From the NCBI GenBank assembly GCA_030262725.1, contig JAJSZS010000002.1, positions 124,001-188,000 on the forward strand: 64,000 nt of DNA, given 5' to 3'. The notes beneath the pieces are model-generated. The model was not told the origin of the DNA. It made no database searches and saw only the letters and a program-made list of their open reading frames with translations. A program made the position numbers and the translations under genes. This stretch comes from Candidatus Desulfofervidus auxilii (GTDB taxonomy: Bacteria; Desulfobacterota; Desulfofervidia; Desulfofervidales; Desulfofervidaceae). Below are positions 35,536-44,785 of the stretch, piece by piece (within the stretch, counting starts at the first letter, position 1; every line of letters begins with the position of its first letter).

Positions 35536-36546
35536 ATGAGTTTTAATCTTGCTTTTTACTTTTCATTTTTTGTTGTTTTAGGTTTAATAGGAATAGCATT
35601 GCTTGGTGTAGCTGGAGCAAAGTTGTATGTGGTTTTTGGAGTGGTGATTCCTTATCTTTCTGTAGTGATATTCTTTGCAGGTATGATTTATCGGGTATTT
35701 AAATGGGCAAGTTCACCTGTACCTTTTAAGATTCCTACTACTTGTGGACAACAGAAAAGTCTTCCTTGGATAAAATATAGTCGTCTTGAAAGTCCTTTTA
35801 CCACTTTTGATGTAGTATTGAGAATGTTACTTGAGGTATTATTTTTTAGAAGCTTGTTTAGAAATGTGAGGGTAGAAATAAGGAAAGGAGGGCCGAAAGT
35901 TATTTATTGGTCAAATAAATGGCTCTGGTTAGGTGCCATTCTTTTCCATTATTCTTTTCTTATTGTTCTAATTAGACATTTAAGATTTTTTACCACGCCA
36001 GTTTGGTCTTTTGTGCGTTTGATTGAAAGTGTGGATGGTTTTTTACAGGTAACTTTACCAGGATTATATATAAGTGGTATAGTTCTTTTAGTAGCTACTG
36101 TTGCTTTACTTTTAAGAAGAGTATTTGTACCGACATTGAGATACATTTCTTTAACATCTGATTATTTTCCATTATTCCTTATTATAGGAATTGCCCTTAC
36201 AGGTATTATTATGCGTTATATTTATAAGGTAGATATTGTTTCTGTAAAAGAATTAACGATGGGGCTTGTTACCTTTCATCCTAAAATACCAGAAGGTATA
36301 GGTAGTATATTTTATGTTCATTTGTTTCTTGTAAGTGTTCTTTTTGCATATTTTCCATTTAGTAAATTAGTTCATATGGCAGGTGTATTTTTGAGTCCAA
36401 CTCGAAATATGCCAAATAATAATCGAGCAGTTAGACATATTAATCCTTGGAATCCGCCTGTAGAAGTACATACTTATGAAGAATGGGAAGAAGAATTTAA
36501 AGATAAAATTAAGGCTGTGGGATTACCATTAGAAAAGGAGGAATAG
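35536..36546 (+). CDS. dsrM: DsrM, membrane cytochrome b-type subunit
   Basis: 336 residues, about six membrane helices, NarI-like. Conserved His such as LGAILFHYSFLIVLIRHLRFF (two helices of paired His) and HLFLVSVLFAYFPFSKLVHMAG near 255 are heme b ligands. DsrM takes or gives menaquinol electrons for the DsrMKJOP complex, which reduces the DsrC trisulfide in sulfite reduction. Ribosome binding site GAGGTG. First of five contiguous subunit genes. Confidence 0.95.
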   Translation: MSFNLAFYFSFFVVLGLIGIALLGVAGAKLYVVFGVVIPYLSVVIFFAGMIYRVFKWASSPVPFKIPTTCGQQKSLPWIKYSRLESPFTTFDVVLRMLLEVLFFRSLFRNVRVEIRKGGPKVIYWSNKWLWLGAILFHYSFLIVLIRHLRFFTTPVWSFVRLIESVDGFLQVTLPGLYISGIVLLVATVALLLRRVFVPTLRYISLTSDYFPLFLIIGIALTGIIMRYIYKVDIVSVKELTMGLVTFHPKIPEGIGSIFYVHLFLVSVLFAYFPFSKLVHMAGVFLSPTRNMPNNNRAVRHINPWNPPVEVHTYEEWEEEFKDKIKAVGLPLEKEE

Positions 36547-36549
36547 AAA

Positions 36550-38205
36550 ATGGCTGAATCTGAATTTTGTCCAGAAAAGGACGAATTAATAAGGTCTATA
36601 GATTATAGACCACCTGATAAGCCTTGGATGGAGACAAAGCCTGTATTTAAAAAAGGAACTTATTGCTTTGCTGCTCGTGAAAAGCATTTAGCATATCTTG
36701 GTTTTCCTAATCCCAGAGAATGGGAAGTAGGAGCTGAAGATTGGCAGTTACCAGAGAATTGGAAAGAAATATTTATAGCAGGAATGGAAGATAGACTAAA
36801 GAGATTTCGTTCTTTTAGACTTTTTATGGATATCTGTGTAAGATGTGGTGCTTGTGCAGATAAGTGTCATTTCTTTATTGGTGGTGGTGACCCTAAAAAT
36901 ATGCCTGTACTTAGAGCAGAGCTTCTCAGGTCTATTTATAGAAGATATTTTACTTGGCCTGGAAAAATTTTAGGGAAGCTTGTTGGTGCTAGAGACCTTG
37001 ATTATGATGTGCTAAAAGAAATATTTTACTATGCCTTTCAATGTACAGAATGTCGTCGTTGTTCAGTATTTTGTCCTTATGGTATTGATACATGTGAAAT
37101 TACAATGATGGCTCGTGAATTGCTTGTCTCACTTGGTTGTCATGTTGCTTGGACTATAGAACCTGTAGCTAATTGTCAGCGCACAGGAAATCATCTTGGT
37201 ATTATGCCACATGCATTTAAAGAAACATTTGATTTTTTAACAGATGATATTTATGATGTAACAGGTATTAAGATAGAAACACCTATTAATCAAAAGGGTG
37301 CAGATATCCTCTTTGTTGCTCCTTCTGGTGATTACTTTGGTACAGAAGGTACTTATACTTGTGAGGGTTATTTAATTTTATTTGAATATCTCCGCCGTAA
37401 ATATGGACTTACTTATACTTGGAGCGCCTATGCTGGTGAAGGTGGAAATTTTGGTATGTTTACTTCTAATGAAGCACAAAAGAGACTTAGTGCAAAGATA
37501 TATGCTGAAGCCAAGAGATTAGGAGTTAAATGGATTATTGGTGGTGAATGTGGTCATATGTGGCGTGATAAGCATCAATATATGGATACGATGAATGGAC
37601 CTGCAGATTTTCTTGAAGAACCAGTTAATCCTATTACAGGTACAAAATTTGAAAATGCAAAATCAACAAAAATGATCCATATTTGCGAATTTACGGCAGA
37701 TCTTATTAGACATGGAAAATTAGATTTAGATCCCAGTAGAAATGACCATCTAATTGTTACTTTTCATGATTCATGTAATCCTGCTAGAGCAATGGGGCTT
37801 TTTGAAGAACCAAGATATATTATTAGGAATGTTTGTAATAACTTTTATGAAATGCCTGAAAATACAATTAGAGAAAAAACTTTCTGTTGTTCAGGTGGGG
37901 CAGGTGTAGGTTCAGATGAGTTCATGGAGATGAGAATGCGGGGAGGAATATGTAGAGCAAATGCAGTAAAATATGTACATGATAAATATGGTGTAAATCG
38001 CCTTTTATGTATCTGTGCAATTGATAGAGCAACTTTAGCTGCTATGATGGAATATTGGGTACCTGAAGTAGATGTTGGTGGCATTCATGAATTAGTAGCT
38101 AATGCATTAGTATTTCCAGGTGAAAAAAGCCGAGATACGGATTTACGTGGTTTACCACTTAAAAAACCTATCAAAGGAAGAGAAGAAGGAGAAATGGAGG
38201 AATAA
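36550..38205 (+). CDS. dsrK: DsrK, HdrD-like iron-sulfur catalytic subunit
   Basis: 551 residues. Two 4Fe-4S motifs: CVRCGACADKCHFF near 96-109 and CTECRRCSVFCPYG near 166-179. Two CCG-type regions including HDSCNPARAMG near 405 and TFCCSGGAGVG near 442, which in HdrB/HdrD proteins bind the special catalytic cluster. Cytoplasmic side of the complex, proposed to act on DsrC. Placed 3 bases behind dsrM. Confidence 0.96.
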   Translation: MAESEFCPEKDELIRSIDYRPPDKPWMETKPVFKKGTYCFAAREKHLAYLGFPNPREWEVGAEDWQLPENWKEIFIAGMEDRLKRFRSFRLFMDICVRCGACADKCHFFIGGGDPKNMPVLRAELLRSIYRRYFTWPGKILGKLVGARDLDYDVLKEIFYYAFQCTECRRCSVFCPYGIDTCEITMMARELLVSLGCHVAWTIEPVANCQRTGNHLGIMPHAFKETFDFLTDDIYDVTGIKIETPINQKGADILFVAPSGDYFGTEGTYTCEGYLILFEYLRRKYGLTYTWSAYAGEGGNFGMFTSNEAQKRLSAKIYAEAKRLGVKWIIGGECGHMWRDKHQYMDTMNGPADFLEEPVNPITGTKFENAKSTKMIHICEFTADLIRHGKLDLDPSRNDHLIVTFHDSCNPARAMGLFEEPRYIIRNVCNNFYEMPENTIREKTFCCSGGAGVGSDEFMEMRMRGGICRANAVKYVHDKYGVNRLLCICAIDRATLAAMMEYWVPEVDVGGIHELVANALVFPGEKSRDTDLRGLPLKKPIKGREEGEMEE

Positions 38206-38208
38206 ATA

Positions 38209-38595
38209 ATGTATGATGGAGGTAAAATTCTTACAGGTCTTGTTATTGGTATAGCCTTATTGACCTTTCCTCTTTGGTATAATTTAGGAAAAGCAGCAAA
38301 GGTGGCAGAGCCAAAACTTACTCCTAAAGCAGAACAAGCGAAGTATTGTGTAGAGCCTAAAGAATATATGGTAGCAGAACACATGGCTTTGTTAGATAAA
38401 TGGAGAAATTGGGTAGTGCGTGATGGTTATAGGGTTTATGTAGGATTTAATGGAAAAGAATATGATATGAGCCTCCAAAATACTTGTATGGATTGTCATT
38501 CAAATAAAAAGAAATTTTGCGATGAATGTCATAATTATGCTGGTGTAAAACCTTATTGTTGGACATGCCATCTTGAGCCGAAGGAGGAGGAATAA
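38209..38595 (+). CDS. dsrJ: DsrJ, triheme cytochrome c
   Basis: 128 residues. N-terminal uncleaved membrane anchor (TGLVIGIALLTFPLW). Three heme motifs in the last third, CMDCH, CDECH and CWTCH, and an upstream Cys in AKYCVEPKEYM that matches the unusual heme ligand of the family. Periplasmic electron carrier of DsrMKJOP. Stop overlaps the dsrO start by one base. Confidence 0.95.
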   Translation: MYDGGKILTGLVIGIALLTFPLWYNLGKAAKVAEPKLTPKAEQAKYCVEPKEYMVAEHMALLDKWRNWVVRDGYRVYVGFNGKEYDMSLQNTCMDCHSNKKKFCDECHNYAGVKPYCWTCHLEPKEEE

Positions 38596-39365
38596 TGCGT
38601 ATAAATAGAAGGAAATTTTTAAAAATAGCAAGTATTTCTGTATTAGGTTTTGGAGTCAAACCAACAATTGATTTATTTGCTGGTCATGAGGCTAAAGCAA
38701 AGATTAAGAAGAGTCCAAAGGCTTTGCGTGCAAAAAGATGGGCTATGGTAATAGATTTAAGAAAGATGAATGAGGAAATCGCTAAAAAATGTATAGAAGC
38801 ATGTCATCTTTTCCATAATGTGCCTCATATACCTGATAAAAAACGGGAAATTAAATGGATTTGGACTGAACCATTTGAACATGCTTTTCCAGGTCAAAGT
38901 CATGAGTTTTTAGGAACAGAATTGATAGAAAAACCTGTTTTAGTGCTTTGCAATAATTGTGATAATCCTCCTTGTGTGCAAGTTTGTCCAACTAAGGCAA
39001 CATTCAAAAGAGAAGATGGCATTGTTATGATGGATATGCATCGTTGTATTGGTTGTAGATTTTGTATGGCTGCCTGTCCTTATGGTTCAAGAAGTTTTAA
39101 TTGGATGGATCCTCGTCCTTATATTGAAAAAGAAAATCCAGAATATCCGACAAGAGAAAAAGGAGTAGTTGAAAAATGTGATTTTTGTGCAGAAAGATTA
39201 GATAAAGGGCTTATGCCTCTTTGTGTTGAGGCATCTGAGGGTGCAATAATTTTTGGTGATTTGGAAGATCCTGAATCAGAAGTAAGAAGGGTATTACGTG
39301 AACGTTATAGTATTCAGCGTAAGCCTGAATTAGGAACAGGGCCATCAATTTTTTATTTAATATAG
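38595..39365 (+). CDS. dsrO: DsrO, periplasmic ferredoxin-like subunit
   Basis: 256 residues. A twin-arginine-type signal (NRRKFLKIASISVLGFG) targets it to the periplasm. Sets of Cys for several 4Fe-4S clusters: CNNCDNPPCVQVCP near 116, CIGCRFCMAACPYG near 151 and CDFCAERLDKGLMPLC near 195. Relays electrons between DsrJ and DsrP. Twelve bases precede dsrP. Confidence 0.95.
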   Translation: MRINRRKFLKIASISVLGFGVKPTIDLFAGHEAKAKIKKSPKALRAKRWAMVIDLRKMNEEIAKKCIEACHLFHNVPHIPDKKREIKWIWTEPFEHAFPGQSHEFLGTELIEKPVLVLCNNCDNPPCVQVCPTKATFKREDGIVMMDMHRCIGCRFCMAACPYGSRSFNWMDPRPYIEKENPEYPTREKGVVEKCDFCAERLDKGLMPLCVEASEGAIIFGDLEDPESEVRRVLRERYSIQRKPELGTGPSIFYLI

Positions 39366-39377
39366 GAAGAGGGAGCT

Positions 39378-40535
39378 ATGTTTGAAAAAGCATTACAAGG
39401 AAGTCGTAAATATTGGGCATTGGTTTGTTTTTTAGCTGCTTTAGCTGGTTTGGGTTTTATTCTTTTACTTTGGCAGTTGAAGGTAGGGTTGAAAATAACT
39501 GGAATGAGTCGTGATGTCTCATGGGGTTTCTATATTGCTCAATTTACCTATCTTGTAGGAGTAGCAGCTGGTGGTGTAATGGTAGCTTTACCCTGTTATT
39601 TCCATAATTATAAAGTATTTGGAAGAATTACTGTTTTAGGAGAATTTCTTGCTGTAGCAGCTATTGTGATGTGTCTATTATTCATTATCATTGACCTTGG
39701 GAAACCAATGCGTTGTCTCAATGTATTGTTACATCCAACGCCAAATTCAATCTTATTTTGGGATATGGTTGTTTTGAATGTCTATCTTCTTCTAAATCTT
39801 ATTGTTGGTTGGATGGCTTTAGAATCAGAACGTTATGAGGTGCCACCACCAAAATGGGTAAAATTTTTAGCATATTTTTCTGTTGTTTGGGCACCTTGTA
39901 TTCATATAGTTACTGCATTTATTTACTCTGGGCTTCCTGGTAGGCACTTTTGGCTTACTGCTATTATGGCACCTCGTTTCCTTGCATCTGCATTTGCAGC
40001 TGGTCCTTCATTTATTGTGCTTTTCTGCTTAATTATAAGAAAATTTACAAAATTTGACCCAGGAAAACAGGCAATTCAAACATTAGGGAAAATTATAACA
40101 TATACTATTATTATCAACTTCTGTTTCTTCTTATTTGAAGTTTTTACTACCTTTTATAGCCAAATACCAGAACATATGAATCATTTTAAATATCTTTTTG
40201 TTGGTTTAAAAGGTCATGCGAAGCTTGTGCCTTGGATGTGGGTATCCCTTATAGGTATGTTTATTGTATGTATACTTTTAGCAATTCCTGCTATTCGTAG
40301 GAATGAAGGTTCATTAGCATTTTGTTGTGTATTAGTAATTATTACAACATGGATAGATAAAGGACTTGGTTTAGTTACAGGTGGTTTTGTTCCTAATCCT
40401 TTAGAAGAAATTACAGAATATTGGCCTACTGTACCTGAAGCATTGATTACTTTAGGTGTATGGGCAACTGGTTTTCTAGTTCTTACTATACTTTACAAAG
40501 TGGCTATTTCAATCAATGAAGAATTAGGAGAGTAA
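39378..40535 (+). CDS. dsrP: DsrP, NrfD-like membrane quinone subunit
   Basis: 385 residues, about ten membrane helices. NrfD family features such as SWGFYIAQFTYLVGVAAGGVM near 49-69 and DLGKPMRCLNVLLHPTPNS near 107. Exchanges electrons with menaquinone on the periplasmic side. Ends 13 bases before a small membrane protein gene. Confidence 0.95.
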   Translation: MFEKALQGSRKYWALVCFLAALAGLGFILLLWQLKVGLKITGMSRDVSWGFYIAQFTYLVGVAAGGVMVALPCYFHNYKVFGRITVLGEFLAVAAIVMCLLFIIIDLGKPMRCLNVLLHPTPNSILFWDMVVLNVYLLLNLIVGWMALESERYEVPPPKWVKFLAYFSVVWAPCIHIVTAFIYSGLPGRHFWLTAIMAPRFLASAFAAGPSFIVLFCLIIRKFTKFDPGKQAIQTLGKIITYTIIINFCFFLFEVFTTFYSQIPEHMNHFKYLFVGLKGHAKLVPWMWVSLIGMFIVCILLAIPAIRRNEGSLAFCCVLVIITTWIDKGLGLVTGGFVPNPLEEITEYWPTVPEALITLGVWATGFLVLTILYKVAISINEELGE

Positions 40536-40548
40536 TTTTGGAGGAGAT

Positions 40549-40728
40549 ATGCCTATAGCAAGGGTTTTAGGTATCCTTATTGTATTTGGGATTGTATTTA
40601 TGGTCTTTGGTGGTGCAGTATGGCATTTTACTGAATCTTGGAATGCTGTGATTCTTGGGGAAGCTGTTGTTGCACTTATTATTATTCCTCCTGTAATTAT
40701 TCAGGCAAGAAAAACCAGACATTCATAA
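40549..40728 (+). CDS. 59-residue two-helix membrane protein at the end of dsrMKJOP
   Basis: Too short for standard gene calling. Starts MPIARVLGILIVFGIVF at an ATG with GGAGGAG directly upstream, has two hydrophobic helices (about 6-24 and 33-52) joined by a short loop (WHFTESWN), and ends with a basic tail (QARKTRHS). Its position 13 bases behind dsrP with a strong ribosome binding site argues for co-expression. I recognise no family; it could be an accessory subunit or assembly aid of the Dsr complex. Confidence 0.75.
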   Translation: MPIARVLGILIVFGIVFMVFGGAVWHFTESWNAVILGEAVVALIIIPPVIIQARKTRHS

Positions 40729-40747
40729 AATTGAAAAAATTTTTTTA

Positions 40748-40776
40748 TTGACAAAATTCATTCTTTTATTTATAAG
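40748..40776 (+). promoter_or_regulatory. ferredoxin promoter
   Basis: TTGACA, 17-base spacer, TATAAG. Predicted start near 40783, giving a 45-base leader before the ferredoxin ATG. Confidence 0.65.
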
Positions 40777-40828
40777 CTTCTTTGAGTTGTAAAAAATGTT
40801 TATTAATTTTTATAAAAGGAGGTAAAAG

Positions 40829-41017
40829 ATGCCATTTAGACCAAGTAATGACAAGGATTGCTGTACGGGGTGTGGTGAATGCGTAGAGATTTGTCCAGTA
40901 AATGTGTGGGAATTGGTAGAAGGGAAATCGGATCCGGTAAATGCTGATGAATGTGTAGGTTGTATGAGTTGTGTTGAGGTTTGCCCAGATAATTGTATTA
41001 CTGTAGAAGAGATATAA
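40829..41017 (+). CDS. 2x[4Fe-4S] ferredoxin
   Basis: 62 residues. Two classical cluster motifs: CCTGCGECVEICP near 12-24 and CVGCMSCVEVCP near 42-53. Cytoplasmic low-potential electron carrier. Strong ribosome binding site (AGGAGGT), own promoter and own terminator, next to dsrMKJOP, so perhaps feeding the sulfate-reduction machinery. Confidence 0.95.
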   Translation: MPFRPSNDKDCCTGCGECVEICPVNVWELVEGKSDPVNADECVGCMSCVEVCPDNCITVEEI

Positions 41018-41045
41018 AAAATTCAGAAAAAAATTTATAAGAAGG

Positions 41046-41069
41046 GGGGAGGAAACTCCCCTTTTTTAT
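41046..41069 (+). terminator. rho-independent terminator after ferredoxin
   Basis: GGGGAG / CTCCCC with loop GAAA followed by TTTTTT. It ends 11 bases before the tldD start. Confidence 0.88.
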
Positions 41070-41079
41070 TTTAATAACA

Positions 41080-42447
41080 ATGGAAAAATTAGAAAAAATT
41101 TTGCTAATATTAAAGAAAAATGCTGATTTAGCAGATATTTTTTGGGAAGAAACAATTTCAACTTTTATACTTTGTGAAAATAAAAAGTTAGAGAAGGTAA
41201 GTATTGGTAAAGATGTTGGGATTGGAATGCGTATTTTAAAGAAAGGGAAGACAATTTATGGTTTTACTAATGATATGGAATTTCCAAATCTTAAAGAATT
41301 GGCTAGTTTTCTTTCTCAAGAAATAAAATATAAAGATGTTTCTCAAACTTATCCAATTGAAAAAAAACCATCAGTAGAAAGTTTAGTTAAAACACCTCCT
41401 TGGGAAACAGAGCTTATTGAAAAGGCAAAATTTGTTCAAAAAGCTGAAAAATTGGTATGGCAAAAGAGTTCTTTTGTTCGTCAAGTAAAAGTCTTATATA
41501 GAGAAAATATTAGAAACACTTTTCTTATTACTTCTCTTGGTCATGCAATAAGAGAAAGGCAGGTAAGGGTTCTATTTTATGTTTTAGTAGTAGTAGAAAA
41601 AGATGGTATTCTTCAAACTGGTTATGAGCCAATAGGTATTACTGGTGGATTAGAATTATTTGAGAATTTTCCTCCTGAGCATGTAGCTGAAATAGCAACT
41701 GAGCGTGCTTTAAAGATGCTTTTTGCTCGTCCTGCTCCAAGTGGTAGCATGCCTGTAGTTCTATCTGGTGAAGCAGGAGGTACTATGATTCATGAAGCTA
41801 TTGGTCATGGACTTGAGGCAGATTTAGCTTTAGAAGGACTTTCTGTTTATGCAAATAAATTAGGGGAACAAGTTGCTTCTCCTTTAATTACTGTTGTTGA
41901 TGATCCAACTATTCCTCAACAATTTGGTTCATATATTTATGATGATGAAGGGATTCCAGCACAAAGGACAATTTTGATTGAAAATGGTGTGTTAAAAAGT
42001 TATCTTTATAATTTAGAATACGCCTTAAAACAGGGTGTTGAAAGTAATGGTCATGGTCGCAGACAATCATATCGTTTTAAACCTATTCCTCGCATGACTA
42101 ATACATACATTGCACCAGGAAAAACCCCACCATCAGAAATTATTAAACAGGTAGAAAAAGGAATATTTGTGAAAAAGATGGGTGGTGGACAAGTAAATAC
42201 TATCAATGGTGACTTTGTATTTGAAGCAGAAGAAGCTTACCTCATTGAAAAAGGAAAAATTGGTGAGCCTGTAAGAGGTGCTACTTTAGTAGGGAATGGC
42301 CCAACAATATTAAAATCTATTACTATGATTGGGAATGACCTTTATTTTGGTATTGGTACTTGTGGGAAAGATGGACAGAATGTACCAGTAAGTGATGGTC
42401 AACCTACCCTCCTTATACCAGAAATGGTAGTGGGGGGTACTGCTTAA
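41080..42447 (+). CDS. tldD: TldD family metalloprotease
   Basis: 455 residues. The zinc motif HEAIGHGLEADL (near 236) is the TldD signature, and GTCGKDGQNVPVSDGQPTL near the C-terminus fits. TldD with TldE/PmbA degrades or matures small peptides. No TldE gene is present here. No ribosome binding site, and the ATG lies just after the ferredoxin terminator, so expression is probably by read-through or leaderless. Confidence 0.92.
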   Translation: MEKLEKILLILKKNADLADIFWEETISTFILCENKKLEKVSIGKDVGIGMRILKKGKTIYGFTNDMEFPNLKELASFLSQEIKYKDVSQTYPIEKKPSVESLVKTPPWETELIEKAKFVQKAEKLVWQKSSFVRQVKVLYRENIRNTFLITSLGHAIRERQVRVLFYVLVVVEKDGILQTGYEPIGITGGLELFENFPPEHVAEIATERALKMLFARPAPSGSMPVVLSGEAGGTMIHEAIGHGLEADLALEGLSVYANKLGEQVASPLITVVDDPTIPQQFGSYIYDDEGIPAQRTILIENGVLKSYLYNLEYALKQGVESNGHGRRQSYRFKPIPRMTNTYIAPGKTPPSEIIKQVEKGIFVKKMGGGQVNTINGDFVFEAEEAYLIEKGKIGEPVRGATLVGNGPTILKSITMIGNDLYFGIGTCGKDGQNVPVSDGQPTLLIPEMVVGGTA

Positions 42448-42451
42448 ATTC

Positions 42452-43408
42452 ATGCTTCTTAAAGTAATTGATCTTCATGTTTGGTTTCGTAAAAAAAGAG
42501 AAATTATAAGAGCAGTTAATGGTGTTTCTTTTTCTTTATCTTCAAATGAAAGCTTGGGTTTAGTAGGCGAATCGGGTTCTGGTAAAACAATTACTGCTTT
42601 AGCTATCATGCGATTAATTCCAGCACCAGGTGAGATAGTAAAAGGAGAAATATGGTTTGATAATCAAAATCTACTTACTCTTTCCTTAAACGAAATGCAA
42701 CATTTACGTGGCAAGAAAATAGGGATGATATTTCAAGATCCCATGACTGCTTTAAATCCTGTTTTTACTATTGGAGAACAGATTAGTGAAGTTTATCGCT
42801 ATCACTTTGGTTGTTCGGCTAAAGAAGCAAGAGAAAGAAGTATAGAAATGCTTAAAAAAGTAGGTATTCCTGATGCTGAAAGTAGATTTGATGTTTATCC
42901 TCATCAATTGAGTGGTGGAATGCGACAACGGGTAATGATTGCTATGGCTTTAGCTGCTCATCCCAAACTACTCATTGCTGATGAGCCTACAACAGCTTTA
43001 GATGTTACAATTCAAGCTCAAGTGCTTGAATTGATGTTAAATTTAAAAAAAGAGATGAATATGAGTATCCTTTTTATCTCTCATGATTTAGCGGTAGTTG
43101 CTCAGATAGCTCAAAAAATAGCTGTAATGTATGCAGGAAAGATTGTTGAAATGGCTATTGCTGAAGAAATTTTTAAAAATCCCATGCATCCTTATACTCA
43201 AGGATTATTAGAAGCTATTCCAAGGATTGAGAATATTTCTTTTAATAGACGACATTTAAAATCTATTGCTGGTGAAGGATGGGGATTAGTAACTGGTTGT
43301 GCATTTGCTCCAAGGTGTAATAAAAAATTATCAATTTGTCCAAGGCAATTCCCTCCATATAAAAATATTAGTCCTACCCATAAAGTTGCCTGTTGGCTTT
43401 ATGCATGA
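42452..43408 (+). CDS. oligopeptide-type ABC transporter ATPase (DppD/OppD-like)
   Basis: 318 residues. Walker A GESGSGKTITA near 38, LSGGMRQRVMIAMALA near 154 and Walker B LLIADEPTTALD near 175. The C-terminal oligopeptide extension contains the four-Cys segment typical of this family (CAFAPRCNKKLSICP and a later Cys). Energises peptide or nickel import. Four bases after tldD and overlapping the next ATPase by 8. Confidence 0.9.
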   Translation: MLLKVIDLHVWFRKKREIIRAVNGVSFSLSSNESLGLVGESGSGKTITALAIMRLIPAPGEIVKGEIWFDNQNLLTLSLNEMQHLRGKKIGMIFQDPMTALNPVFTIGEQISEVYRYHFGCSAKEARERSIEMLKKVGIPDAESRFDVYPHQLSGGMRQRVMIAMALAAHPKLLIADEPTTALDVTIQAQVLELMLNLKKEMNMSILFISHDLAVVAQIAQKIAVMYAGKIVEMAIAEEIFKNPMHPYTQGLLEAIPRIENISFNRRHLKSIAGEGWGLVTGCAFAPRCNKKLSICPRQFPPYKNISPTHKVACWLYA

Positions 43409-44354
43409 GGTGTTTTTAAATATTAAAAATCTAAATAAGACTTATAAAATAAAACCTCATCCATTTAGTCTTAAAACTTTGAAGTTAAAAGCAGTTGATA
43501 ATGTTTCATTTGAGATTAAAAAAGGAGAATTATTAGGACTTGTTGGAGAAAGTGGTTGTGGTAAAAGTACTTTAGGGCGATTGCTTTTGCTTTTAGAAAA
43601 ACCTGATAGTGGTGAAATTTGGTGGCAAGAGACTTGTTTGACAAAATTAAATTTAAAAAAATTAAAAAAATGGAGACGTTTATTTCAACCAATCTTTCAA
43701 GATCCCTTTGCTTCATTGAATCCAAAATTAAATATTTATCAGATTTTGCAAGAACCTTTAATTGTACATAATATAGGAAATAAGAGAGAAAGAGAAAAGT
43801 ATATAACTCAAATTTTATTTGAAGTTGGATTGTCACCAGAAGTTAAAAGAGCTTATCCACATGAACTTTCTGGTGGTCAGCGGCAAAGAATAGCTATTGC
43901 TCGTGCTTTGATTTTAAATCCTGAATTTATTGTAGCTGATGAACCTACTTCTGCCTTGGATGTATCTATTCAAGCACAAATAATTAATCTCTTGTTAGAT
44001 ATTCAAGAAAAAAAGAAAATTACTTATCTTTTTATTACACATGACTTAAGCCTTTTAGCTCAAATAGCTGATAGAATTGCTGTTATGTATCTTGGAAAAA
44101 TATTAGAGATTATGGAAAGAAGATATTTTTCTGAAGACCACCATCCTTATACAGAAATATTATGGAATTCTGTACCAACATTAGAAAAAAGAAAGAAAAA
44201 AATATTTATTGGTGAACCTCCACATCCTTTATCCTTACCTGAAGGATGCTTATTTTACCCTCGTTGCCCTCATTGTATAGAAAGATGTAAAAAAGAAACA
44301 CCTATTTTAAAAGAGATAAAACCAGGACATAAAATTGCCTGTCATTTATTTTAA
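43401..44354 (+). CDS. oligopeptide-type ABC transporter ATPase (DppF/OppF-like)
   Basis: 317 residues from the ATG at 43401, overlapping the previous stop; an upstream Met 102 bases earlier reads through the other gene in a false frame. Walker A GESGCGKSTLG near 53, LSGGQRQRIAIARAL near 155, Walker B FIVADEPTSALD, and the C-terminal Cys motif CLFYPRCPHCIERC near 291. Paired with the preceding ATPase; permeases and binding protein are not in the window. Confidence 0.92.
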   Translation: MHEVFLNIKNLNKTYKIKPHPFSLKTLKLKAVDNVSFEIKKGELLGLVGESGCGKSTLGRLLLLLEKPDSGEIWWQETCLTKLNLKKLKKWRRLFQPIFQDPFASLNPKLNIYQILQEPLIVHNIGNKREREKYITQILFEVGLSPEVKRAYPHELSGGQRQRIAIARALILNPEFIVADEPTSALDVSIQAQIINLLLDIQEKKKITYLFITHDLSLLAQIADRIAVMYLGKILEIMERRYFSEDHHPYTEILWNSVPTLEKRKKKIFIGEPPHPLSLPEGCLFYPRCPHCIERCKKETPILKEIKPGHKIACHLF

Positions 44355-44776
44355 AATACTTCTAATTCTTCCCTTGCTTTTTGAAAACCACGATAAAGAT
44401 TCTCATAAGCTTTTACAATATGAGGTAAAAATTCTGCTAAATTAGGTAAATCTTTTGGATTCACAATAGCATTAACATTTTTTGAAAAAGCAGAAAATGG
44501 ATTTAATGTTTCAAGCTCTGCATCAATAAGAACAAAAATCATTCTACGTCTTTTTTCTGGTGGGAACTGAGTAATAATTTGTTCTATATGTGGGTGAGTT
44601 TTAAGATAGTCTGAATTGACAAAAATTAACCTATATTCTCCTCCAAGAAGTTCTTGAACAACTCCTTCTTCATCTCTAGGAAGTACTAATTTAAATTTCC
44701 AATTAAGCTGCTCACAAGCACTTTGAATAATCTCTAAAGGTACACCAATAAGTAAGATATCATAAAATTCTGCCAT
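44351..44776 (-). CDS. receiver-like hypothetical protein linked to pilT genes
   Basis: 141 residues, alpha/beta pattern resembling a degenerate response-regulator receiver (YDILLIGVPLEIIQSACE, then EYRLIFVNSDYL and IVNPKDLPNLAEFLPHIVKAYENL). No clear phosphoacceptor Asp on the usual strand. Nine bases after the second pilT-like gene, so probably a regulator or partner of twitching motility. Converges with the ABC gene, sharing TTAA. Confidence 0.65.
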   Translation of the reverse strand: MAEFYDILLIGVPLEIIQSACEQLNWKFKLVLPRDEEGVVQELLGGEYRLIFVNSDYLKTHPHIEQIITQFPPEKRRRMIFVLIDAELETLNPFSAFSKNVNAIVNPKDLPNLAEFLPHIVKAYENLYRGFQKAREELEVF

Positions 44777-44785
44777 AATTTGCCT

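Noticed and set aside
43299-43400. 34-residue N-terminal extension of the second ABC ATPase
   Set aside because: Lies in a false frame of the preceding gene; the ATG at 43401 begins at the normal ATPase start.
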